From: an uncultured Terriglobales bacterium
GTDB lineage: Bacteria; Acidobacteriota; Terriglobia; Terriglobales; Acidobacteriaceae
Assembly (NCBI GenBank): GCA_955652845.1
Contig: CATPBY010000349.1
Span: 1 to 5,806, forward strand
Length of the DNA stretch: 5,806 nucleotides
Direction of reading: 5' to 3'
Shown one piece after another: positions 1 to 5,717 of this stretch (its first letter is position 1; every line of letters starts with the position of its first letter). The notes below the pieces were generated by a model. That model was not told the origin of the DNA, did no database searches, and saw nothing but the letters and a program-made list of their open reading frames with translations. The translations under genes and the position numbers were made by a program.

Positions 1-456
1 CTTGTTGTCAAAATGGATCCACGGGTGAAGACGTCAATCGATGGTTTGCGCCAGCAGTTCGAGCTGGAGTCTAAAATCGTCGAGGCCATAGACCTCGACG
101 TTAAGGCGCTGCAAGAGGTCCGTAAACTGCGACAGCAGTTGAAATCATCAAAAGACCAAGACCGGGAATCCGCCACAGCCCGCGCTGCGCTTGAACAAAC
201 GCTGGCGGAGTTGGAAGGCAAAGAAGAAGGCTTGACTTTTCTGAATACTCCAGAGGGAAGAAGCCTGACCCGGCTGAATGTTGCGCTGAACACGCTGCTA
301 AGTGCGGTGGATGGGGCGGACGCAACTCCCACTCCCGCCCAGCCGGCAATGTTCGATGACATCAATCGGGTTCTGAAACAGCAACTGGGGCGCTGGGAGC
401 AGATCAAGATCAAAGGCGTGGCGGCGGCAAAAGCAATGGACGAGAAGGCGGAGTGA
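1..456 (+). CDS. C-terminal fragment of a large sortilin/VPS10-like (BNR-repeat) glycosyl-hydrolase-type protein, 5' truncated by window edge
   Basis: The reading frame is open from the first base (Leu-Val-Val-Lys before the Met at 13) and ends at TGA 454-456, giving at least 151 residues. The ATG at 13 is probably an internal Met: 'VVKMDPRVKTS' resembles the point in VPS10/sortilin-type beta-propeller proteins, common in Acidobacteriota, where a beta-rich domain passes into a helical C-terminal tail. No Shine-Dalgarno sequence can be judged with only 12 bases upstream. What is visible is almost wholly helical and charged, with heptad-like Leu/Glu/Lys/Gln stretches at residues 15-80, a Pro/Thr-rich linker near 105-115 (TPTPAQPA), and a final amphipathic segment around FDDINRVLKQQLGRWEQIK. 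No propeller repeats, catalytic residues or signal peptide are in view, so enzyme activity cannot be claimed. Being in frame from base 1 is seen directly; the family is recalled from its C-terminal pattern. A free-standing 147-residue coiled-coil protein starting at 13 is the alternative. Confidence 0.65.
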   Translation, partial: LVVKMDPRVKTSIDGLRQQFELESKIVEAIDLDVKALQEVRKLRQQLKSSKDQDRESATARAALEQTLAELEGKEEGLTFLNTPEGRSLTRLNVALNTLLSAVDGADATPTPAQPAMFDDINRVLKQQLGRWEQIKIKGVAAAKAMDEKAE

Positions 457-1299
457 CTACGTAGAGGAATTTCTGTCCGCCAGATATCTCACCAGCGCAT
501 CCTGCCAGGTGGGCATCTCGATTCCATACTTCCCGAGGCTGGCCGAAGACAACACGGAATACTTCGGCCGCTCTGCCGGGCGGATGAACTTATCGCTGGT
601 GGTGGGCCGAACCAAATTGTCCAGGCCAGCCCGGGAGACGATCTGGCGGGCAAACTCAAACCAGGAACAGGCGTCTCGATTGGTTACATGCACAATGCCA
701 GCAGCTCCGCAATGGCAGAGCTGAAAAATAGTACCAGCCAAATCATCCGTGTAGGTTGGGGATCCTCGCTGGTCCTCAACCACATCGAGTACTTTTTTGG
801 TTGTGGCCAATTTCAGAATTGTGTCGGGAAAACACTTGCCGCCCACGCCAAACAGCCATGATGTCCGCACGATGCAGCATTCGGGCAGAATCCGGGTGAG
901 CGACTCTTCGGCGCTCGCCTTCGACTGGCCATAAACGCTGCGAGGCCGGCGAGGGTCGTCCACTTCATAGGGAGTGGTCTTGGCGCCATCGAAAACGTAA
1001 TCACTACTTAGAAACAGGAGACGCGAACCGTGCTTTTTCGCCGCCTGCGCTACATGTTCCGCGCCTTGGGTGTTCACAGCAAAGGCAAGGTCGCGGTTGG
1101 TTTCGCAACCGTCTACGTCGGTGTAGGCCGCAGCGAGTATTACCCAGTTGGGCCGGAGGCGCTCGATCAGGTCACAGACCAGTTGCGGATTGCGAATGTC
1201 TGCGTCCCGAGAGCTGAACCCGCTCAGTTCATGACCGGTTCCCGCGCGCATCAGCGCTTTACCCAGCAGGCCGCTCGCCCCGAAAATCGTGATTCGCAT
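457..1299 (-). CDS. rfbD: dTDP-4-dehydrorhamnose reductase (RmlD)
   Basis: Last enzyme of dTDP-L-rhamnose synthesis: it reduces the 4-keto group of dTDP-4-dehydro-L-rhamnose with NAD(P)H in the cytoplasm. The 280 residues match the family's usual length of about 280-300. An N-terminal Rossmann motif GASGLLG lies at 7-13, followed by AAAYTDVDGCE at 56-66. SSDYVFDG at 98-105 precedes the catalytic YGQSK at 123-127 (Tyr123, Lys127). DQRGSPTY at 177-183 and the C-terminal RPKYSVL at 244-250 are typical RmlD substrate-side motifs. The position usually held by the catalytic Thr (STDYVFDG) is Ser99 here, a conservative change. The ATG start has AGGA 10 bases upstream and lies 20 bases after the rfbC stop, so this is the last gene of the operon. 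Its TAG stop occupies 459-457 and abuts the TGA of the convergent gene with no base between them. A general RmlD-like sugar-nucleotide reductase is possible from sequence alone, but the operon settles the role. Confidence 0.94.
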   Translation of the reverse strand: MRITIFGASGLLGKALMRAGTGHELSGFSSRDADIRNPQLVCDLIERLRPNWVILAAAYTDVDGCETNRDLAFAVNTQGAEHVAQAAKKHGSRLLFLSSDYVFDGAKTTPYEVDDPRRPRSVYGQSKASAEESLTRILPECCIVRTSWLFGVGGKCFPDTILKLATTKKVLDVVEDQRGSPTYTDDLAGTIFQLCHCGAAGIVHVTNRDACSWFEFARQIVSRAGLDNLVRPTTSDKFIRPAERPKYSVLSSASLGKYGIEMPTWQDALVRYLADRNSST

Positions 1300-1319
1300 T
1301 CCGCAGAGTTCCTGAAAGT

Positions 1320-1865
1320 TTATTCGTAGGCTTCGGCTTGGCGAAAGCGGACGCCGAGACGATCCTTGGCGGATAGGATCGGCTGGTTGTCATGAAGCTG
1401 CCAATCGATCTTCAACTCAGGATCATTCCACACAATCGTGCGTTCGAGTTCGGGAGCGTAAAACTCTGTGGTTTTGTAGAGGACGTGTGCGCTGTCAGAG
1501 AGCACGCGAAAGCCATGCGCAAAGCCCGCCGGAATCCAGAGCATGCGCTGATTCTCTCCAGAGAGATGCACTGCCTCCCAGCGCCCGAAACTGGATGAAC
1601 GGCGCCGGAGGTCCAGGGCCACGTCCAGGATGTCTCCCGCAACGGCGCGAATCAATTTCCCCTGCGGACGCTGTACCTGGTAGTGCAATCCTCGCAATAC
1701 ATTGCGCTGCGAAAAGGAATGATTGTCCTGTACGAAGGACTCCTGAATGCCAACCTCCGCCATGGTTTTCTGGTTGTAGCTTTCGAGAAGGAATCCGCGC
1801 TCGTCGCCAAAAACGCGAGGCTCCAGAATCAACAGTCCCGCCAGTGAAGCTTTCGTTGCCTTCAT
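1320..1865 (-). CDS. rfbC: dTDP-4-dehydrorhamnose 3,5-epimerase (RmlC)
   Basis: Converts dTDP-4-keto-6-deoxy-D-glucose to dTDP-4-keto-L-rhamnose by epimerisation at C3 and C5. It is a cofactor-free cupin enzyme, normally a dimer. Numbered from the ATG at 1865 (181 residues, the family's usual size), it shows VFGDERGFLLESYN near 18-31, VLRGLHYQ with the catalytic-type His61, Lys70 in QGKLIRA, the cupin strand IPAGFAHGF with His117, Tyr130 in VLYKTTEFY, and Asp168 in SAKDR, which pairs with His61 in known RmlC structures. All expected active-site residues are present. A TTG directly before the ATG would add one residue. I chose the ATG because AGGCGG ends 7 bases upstream of it but only 4 bases from the TTG. 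The gene starts 31 bases after the rfbA stop and ends 20 bases before the rfbD start. Confidence 0.95.
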   Translation of the reverse strand: MKATKASLAGLLILEPRVFGDERGFLLESYNQKTMAEVGIQESFVQDNHSFSQRNVLRGLHYQVQRPQGKLIRAVAGDILDVALDLRRRSSSFGRWEAVHLSGENQRMLWIPAGFAHGFRVLSDSAHVLYKTTEFYAPELERTIVWNDPELKIDWQLHDNQPILSAKDRLGVRFRQAEAYE

Positions 1866-1896
1866 CAATCTGCCGCCTGGTTATCTCGCTGCAAAT

Positions 1897-2802
1897 TCAG
1901 AATACCTTTTCGCGGAGGAGTTGCAGCAGGTATGCCCCATAGGCGTTCTTCATCGAGTTTCCAAACTCTTCAACCTGGGCAGCGCTGATGTATCCATAGC
2001 GGTATGCGATTTCTTCGGGACACGCGACCATCAGGCCCTGCCGTCGTTCGATGGTCTGGATGAATGTGGCGGCTTCCATCATAGCTTCGTGCGTACCAGT
2101 GTCGAGCCACGCCAACCCGCGTCCCATTACCACCACGTCCAGCTGCCCGCGTTGCAGGTAGACCTTATTTACATCTGTGATCTCTAATTCCCCGCGCGCT
2201 GAAGGCTTCAGTCTTCGAGCGGCCTCGACCACATTGTTATCGTAGAAATATAGGCCGGTGACCGCATAGCGGGACTTGGGGTGCTTGGGTTTCTCCTCCA
2301 GGCTTATGGCTTTTCCAGAGGAATCGAACTCGACCACCCCATAACGTTCCGGATCGTGCACCGGATAAGCAAAAATTTGTGCTCCCCTGGTTTTTCCTGC
2401 AGCGCGCTGCAGATCGAGCGCAAATTCGTGACCATAAAAAATATTGTCGCCCAAAACTAAAGCGCAACAATTCGATTCGATAAAATCCTTTGCAATCAGG
2501 AAAGCCTGCGCAATTCCTTGGGGTTTCTTCTGCACTGCATATTGGAAACTCAGTCCGAGACGCGAACCATCTCCCAGTAACTGCTCGAAACGCGGAGCAT
2601 CTTCCGGTGTGGAGATCACCAGAATGTCGCGGATGCCGGCCAGCATCAGTGTGGAGAGAGGGTAATACACCATGGGCTTGTCGTAGATCGGCAGCAGGCT
2701 CTTGCCTACCGCGTGGCTGGCCGGATACAGCCGGCTCCCGGACCCGCCGGCGAGGATGATGCCCTTATATGGTGTGAGTGGGGCGACTGTCTTACTCGTC
2801 AT
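1897..2802 (-). CDS. rfbA: Glucose-1-phosphate thymidylyltransferase (RmlA)
   Basis: First committed step of the pathway: alpha-D-glucose-1-phosphate plus dTTP gives dTDP-glucose and pyrophosphate. In this family dTDP-L-rhamnose is a feedback inhibitor. The 301 residues compare with about 290 in classic RmlA, and the extra length is a 10-residue N-terminal tail (MTSKTVAPLT) before the nucleotidyltransferase core. The core opens with the nucleotide-binding loop GIILAGGSGSRLYP (14-27) and continues KSLLPIYDKPMVYYPLS (34-50), where the Lys and Asp contact substrate and metal in known structures. LVLGDNIFYG (115-124) holds the metal-binding Asp119. LEEKPKHPKS (168-177) and GRGLAWLDTGT (227-237) complete the sugar-binding site. 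The loop reads GSGSR where most homologues have GSGTR, a mild change. The ATG follows GAGAGG with a 4-base spacer, a strong ribosome site, and lies 27 bases after the rfbB stop. Confidence 0.96.
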   Translation of the reverse strand: MTSKTVAPLTPYKGIILAGGSGSRLYPASHAVGKSLLPIYDKPMVYYPLSTLMLAGIRDILVISTPEDAPRFEQLLGDGSRLGLSFQYAVQKKPQGIAQAFLIAKDFIESNCCALVLGDNIFYGHEFALDLQRAAGKTRGAQIFAYPVHDPERYGVVEFDSSGKAISLEEKPKHPKSRYAVTGLYFYDNNVVEAARRLKPSARGELEITDVNKVYLQRGQLDVVVMGRGLAWLDTGTHEAMMEAATFIQTIERRQGLMVACPEEIAYRYGYISAAQVEEFGNSMKNAYGAYLLQLLREKVF

Positions 2803-2829
2803 TCCGCCTCTCTGGAGAGTTTCCCGGCA

Positions 2830-3906
2830 TCAAGCAGGTTCCTGCGAGTAATGCATGGCGACCCATTGACGATAAGTCCCGTTGGTGACTTCTGTCAGCC
2901 AGTCGTCATTCTGAAGGTACCAGGCGATAGTCTTGCGAATGCCACTCTCGAAAGTTTCGCGCGGCTTCCAATTCAATTCCTGCTCGATCTTGCCCGCATC
3001 CATCGCGTAGCGGCGGTCATGACCAGGACGGTCTTTAATGAAAGTGATCAACTTGCGGTGGGGCAGCACGGGGTCCCCAGGGCACATTTCGTCGAGAATC
3101 GCACAGATGGTTTCCACGATCTCGATGTTCCGTTTTTCATTCCAGCCGCCGATGTTGTAGGTCTCTCCAATTCGGCCCCTGGCCAAAACCGTACGCAAGG
3201 CCTCGCAGTGGTCCTCTACATACAACCAGTCGCGCACATTCAGCCCGTCCCCGTACACCGGCAGCGGCTTGCCCAGGCGAGCATTCGAGATGCTCAGCGG
3301 AATCAGCTTCTCGGGAAATTGATACGGGCCGTAATTGTTTGAGCAATTAGTGGTGAGCGTGGGGAGGCCGTAAGTGTGATGGTAGGCACGTACCAGGTGA
3401 TCGGAAGCGGCCTTGGATGCGGAATATGGGCTGTTAGGCGCATATGCAGTAGTCTCGCAAAACGGCGAATCATTCTCCGCGAGCGATCCGTATACTTCAT
3501 CCGTCGAGATGTGCAGAAAGCGGAACAGCTCCCGGTCAACTCCCGTTAGCCCGGCAAAATATGCTCTTGCCTCTTCCAGCAGGCAGAACGTTCCATTCAC
3601 ATTGGTGTGGATGAAATCGCCCGGCCCGCGTATAGAACGGTCAACGTGACTTTCCGCGGCAAAATGGACAATGGCTCGCGGCCGGTGCTGTTCCAGCAGA
3701 CCGCGAACTGTCTCCCGGTCGCAAATGTCTGCGTGCGCAAACTGGTACCGCGAGTCGGAAGAAACGTGCAGAAGATTGCGCGGATTGCCCGCGTACGTCA
3801 ACTTGTCGAGATTGACAACCGGAGTTCCTTCCCGCGCAATCCATTGCAGAATGAAATTGGACCCGATAAATCCGGATCCTCCGGTTACCAGAATTGTCTT
3901 TTCCAT
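2830..3906 (-). CDS. rfbB: dTDP-glucose 4,6-dehydratase (RmlB)
   Basis: NAD-dependent extended short-chain dehydrogenase that turns dTDP-glucose into dTDP-4-keto-6-deoxy-D-glucose, the second step of the pathway. Numbered from the ATG at 3906 (358 residues), the Rossmann motif TGGSGFIG is at 8-15, HFAAESHVDRS at 81-91, the catalytic Thr135-Asp136-Glu137 triplet in HISTDEVYG, and YSASK with Tyr161 and Lys165. TNCSNNYGPYQFPEKLIP (186-203), PVYGDGLNVRDWLYVEDH (216-233) and DRPGHDRRYAMD (292-303) are characteristic of RmlB and separate it from other sugar dehydratases. The frame stays open 13 codons further to a TTG at 3945. I chose the ATG because MEKTILVTGG is where homologues begin and the 13 added residues look unlike the family. 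Neither start has a clear Shine-Dalgarno sequence, and a GC-rich hairpin sits 4 bases before the ATG. This is the first gene of the rfbBACD operon. Confidence 0.95.
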   Translation of the reverse strand: MEKTILVTGGSGFIGSNFILQWIAREGTPVVNLDKLTYAGNPRNLLHVSSDSRYQFAHADICDRETVRGLLEQHRPRAIVHFAAESHVDRSIRGPGDFIHTNVNGTFCLLEEARAYFAGLTGVDRELFRFLHISTDEVYGSLAENDSPFCETTAYAPNSPYSASKAASDHLVRAYHHTYGLPTLTTNCSNNYGPYQFPEKLIPLSISNARLGKPLPVYGDGLNVRDWLYVEDHCEALRTVLARGRIGETYNIGGWNEKRNIEIVETICAILDEMCPGDPVLPHRKLITFIKDRPGHDRRYAMDAGKIEQELNWKPRETFESGIRKTIAWYLQNDDWLTEVTNGTYRQWVAMHYSQEPA

Positions 3907-3910
3907 AAAG

Positions 3911-3930
3911 GGCGAAGCGCCGGCTTTGCC
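3911..3930 (-). promoter_or_regulatory. GC-rich hairpin abutting the rfbB start codon
   Basis: Eight-base arms GGCAAAGC and GCTTCGCC (minus-strand sense) surround a CGGC loop, pairing at seven of eight positions with one A-C mismatch. The structure ends 4 bases before the rfbB ATG at 3906, where a ribosome-binding site should be, and no AGGAGG-like sequence is visible there. It could limit rfbB translation or simply be chance in GC-rich DNA. On the plus strand the mismatch becomes a G-U pair. No U-run follows, so it does not look like a terminator. Confidence 0.3.
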
Positions 3931-3966
3931 GTAACCACAAATCAACTGACGGCACCGGCGCCTCTG

Positions 3967-3997
3967 ATTGTAACGGCTAGAAGCAAGCTTCTTCCAA
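3967..3997 (-). promoter_or_regulatory. Candidate promoter of the rfbBACD operon
   Basis: On the minus strand TTGGAA (3997-3992; four of six matches to TTGACA) is followed after 19 bases by TACAAT (3972-3967; five of six matches to TATAAT). A start of transcription near 3960 would give a leader of about 55 bases before the rfbB ATG at 3906. The spacer holds the perfect 14-base inverted repeat AGAAGCAAGCTTCT (3979-3992), which could be a protein-binding site. The spacer length is at the long end for sigma-70, so this is only a candidate. Read-through from the upstream SagB-like gene, whose stop is 98 bases before the rfbB ATG, is the alternative. Confidence 0.3.
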
Positions 3998-4004
3998 TCC
4001 GCGG

Positions 4005-5564
4005 TTAGGATTTGCGTTTTGCGCTGTGGCCCAGAGCAACCAGGAAAATGGCGCTCTTGCCTTCCGCGTGAGGTGAGAAGAAACGGATGACATCGTCATC
4101 GTAAAAGGTAAGACCGGTTGCGCCAAGGTGTTGCGCATAGGCTCCGAGATAGAGTTTTCCGCCCAGGATTCCGGCTTCCAGTTGAACTGCGCGATACCCG
4201 CGATTGCCAAAGCGCCGCAGAATCGCTTGCAGGTCCGCCAGAAAGAAGACATCGACAGCAGCATCGGCTGGCAATGCCTGCTCCAGGCCAAGGTAGCCAG
4301 CTTCCTGCCGAAAATCCCCCTGTTTCAGGCACTCGAGCAATCTTCGATCGTGGTGGAAGACATAGGCGCCGGAAGCCATCCCTCCTACGGCGTGGACAAT
4401 CAAATAGAGCTCATTGAGTTGAGATCCCATCGACTGGAGAAAGTCTGCAGGTATGCCACGGGTGGCTCGGTCGAGGAGGGTGGAGAGTTGCGCGAGGGTA
4501 ATCGGGGTGGGCGCGAACTGGCGGGTAGAACCGCGGCGAAGGATAACCTGCTCGATAGGGTCTCGTGGAATCTCCGCGTCGGAAAGAGATTGGAGCGGAA
4601 TGGGTGTCGGTACTGGATGCTGAGTGAATGGTTGAACACGGGCGGGGACGCCCGGGTCTAGATTGTGGCGCCATGCTTCCACTTCCGTGGGCCAATGCAG
4701 CGAAGAGGCGGCATGCATTTCTCGCATCAGCGGGTAGTCCACTTCATGCCGCGAGAGCGGAATAGTTTCGAGACCCAGAGCGGTGACTCTTGCTGGAGGA
4801 TCCGGCGGAAGAGTTGCGGTGTGGCCAAGCGCCACCATGGAAAAAGCCACCTCGCGCCGGGAATCTACATCGAGCAACGCGTTTATGGTGTCGTCGACAA
4901 AGCCGGTAATTACTTTGGCGGGCAGGCCTGATGCGGTCGCGACCCCCAGCAAGTTGGCCAGCATGGTGCCATTGTCCCAGCCAAAATGGCGATAGGTGCG
5001 TGCCTGGTACTTCCAGGCATTGCGCCAGTAGGTACAAGTACAGACGATTATCAGGGGCGCATGCGCTATGGCGGGCTCAGCGCCGGTAGCTTCGACCAGT
5101 ACCTGGCGATAGTCTCCGCCACGCAGCTTGCGCAAACCAAACTCTGCCGCGGCGAAGTGATAAACGGCAGCGGACAGATTGAGGAGATCGCCACACACCA
5201 GGTACAGCTCAACCTCGTAGAGTGCCCCGGTACAGGCGGCGGCGCGAAAGTAGATTTCTCCTCCGGGATATTTTCTAGCCCGGGTGATTCCGGCGGAAAG
5301 GAAGAGCAGTTGGGCGATTGTCTCCAGATCCGGGGCGGCTTCGGTTTGCGCGGGAATGCTCGCCGAAATGGCAGAGAGCGCAGCTACGCCGGTCTGACGC
5401 ACCTCAGTAGGCAAAGGTGATGGTTCGAGCGTGGCATAGACCTTGAATGGAAGCGGCTGGTTAGCAAAGTCCAGGGCGTGGCGGTTGGCGCGAATGCTGG
5501 TGTAGGAGTGCTTTGTTGCGTTGTGATAAGTCTCGGTGACGTCGATATCGCGGTTCTCCGACAT
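4005..5564 (-). CDS. SagB/ThcOx-type dehydrogenase with two tandem nitroreductase-fold domains
   Basis: Probable flavin (FMN) oxidoreductase of the SagB/McbC/ThcOx branch of the nitroreductase superfamily. Family members with known function oxidise azolines to azoles in ribosomal peptide natural products; many stand-alone double-domain members have no known substrate. The 519 residues fall into two homologous halves. The first (about 11-250) has YHNATKHSYTSIR (13-25), RAAACTGALYEVELY (107-121) and KYQARTYR (185-192), and ends VALGHTA (244-250). The second (about 333-515) has RRGSTRQF (343-350), an FMN-phosphate-type motif, ELYLIVHAVGG (385-395) and RFGNRGYR (451-458), and ends VALGHSA (509-515). 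The Lys185-Tyr186 pair resembles the Lys-Tyr motif of azoline dehydrogenases; the second half has Arg-Phe there. No signal peptide or membrane segment is seen, so it is probably cytoplasmic. The ATG at 5564 is the first start after an in-frame TAG and has no clear Shine-Dalgarno. No YcaO cyclodehydratase, precursor peptide or transporter lies in the window, so a RiPP role is unsupported. It sits 98 bases upstream of rfbB on the same strand, probably a separate unit. Confidence 0.85.
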   Translation of the reverse strand: MSENRDIDVTETYHNATKHSYTSIRANRHALDFANQPLPFKVYATLEPSPLPTEVRQTGVAALSAISASIPAQTEAAPDLETIAQLLFLSAGITRARKYPGGEIYFRAAACTGALYEVELYLVCGDLLNLSAAVYHFAAAEFGLRKLRGGDYRQVLVEATGAEPAIAHAPLIIVCTCTYWRNAWKYQARTYRHFGWDNGTMLANLLGVATASGLPAKVITGFVDDTINALLDVDSRREVAFSMVALGHTATLPPDPPARVTALGLETIPLSRHEVDYPLMREMHAASSLHWPTEVEAWRHNLDPGVPARVQPFTQHPVPTPIPLQSLSDAEIPRDPIEQVILRRGSTRQFAPTPITLAQLSTLLDRATRGIPADFLQSMGSQLNELYLIVHAVGGMASGAYVFHHDRRLLECLKQGDFRQEAGYLGLEQALPADAAVDVFFLADLQAILRRFGNRGYRAVQLEAGILGGKLYLGAYAQHLGATGLTFYDDDVIRFFSPHAEGKSAIFLVALGHSAKRKS

Positions 5565-5570
5565 TTGAGC

Positions 5571-5610
5571 GAGATCAGCCGCATACTAATATAAATCCCA
5601 GGCTGATTTC
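5571..5610. repeat. Inverted repeat centred on the likely -10 region of the SagB-like gene
   Basis: Arms GAGATCAGCC (5571-5580) and GGCTGATTTC (5601-5610) are inverted repeats matching at nine of ten positions (G5573 opposite T5608), with seven perfect inner pairs. They flank a 20-base spacer that is the AT-richest spot nearby (ACTAATATAAAT). The centre lies about 26 bases before the ATG of the SagB-like gene at 5564. This geometry would suit an operator bound by a dimeric regulator, but chance cannot be excluded from one sequence. Confidence 0.35.
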
Positions 5611-5612
5611 AG
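5583..5612 (-). promoter_or_regulatory. Weak candidate promoter for the SagB-like gene
   Basis: On the minus strand CTGAAA (5612-5607) and TAGTAT (5588-5583) are separated by 18 bases, each matching its sigma-70 consensus at four of six positions. TATATT (5593-5588) is an alternative -10. Transcription would begin about 15-20 bases before the ATG at 5564. On the plus strand TTGAGC (5565-5570) and TATAAA (5590-5595) could form a weak divergent promoter over the same bases. All are degenerate matches. Confidence 0.2.
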
Positions 5613-5717
5613 TGGGATCGCGCGAGATCCTTCGCTCCGGGTGAAAAACGGCTCCTCTCAGGATCACAAGAGGGTAGAGGATCAGTCCATCAAGCCGCGC
5701 GACCACGATCCTTCCTG

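Noticed and set aside
1487..1942. 151-codon plus-strand frame
   Set aside because: Antisense to rfbC and the end of rfbA. It is low-complexity, rich in Pro, Arg and Ser, has no motif, and lacks a plausible ribosome site.
2713..3342. 209-codon open frame on the plus strand
   Set aside because: It lies antisense across the start of rfbA and the 3' part of rfbB, both with every family motif intact on the minus strand. Its translation shows no recognisable domain; it is a by-product of GC-rich coding DNA.
3907..3945. TTG at 3945 as the rfbB start
   Set aside because: It would add MICGYGKAGASPF, which is unlike the family, while the ATG at 3906 matches the usual RmlB N-terminus. No ribosome site supports the TTG.
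3979..3992. AGAAGCAAGCTTCT as an intrinsic terminator of the SagB-like gene
   Set aside because: Although it is a perfect inverted repeat 13 bases past the stop, an RNA hairpin would have only about five mostly weak pairs, and no U-run follows on the minus strand.
4128..4661. 177-codon plus-strand frame
   Set aside because: Wholly antisense to the second half of the SagB-like gene, whose reading is supported by internal homology with its first half.
4986..5420. 144-codon plus-strand frame
   Set aside because: Antisense to the conserved first domain of the SagB-like protein, with a Gly/Ser-rich translation lacking any family signal.
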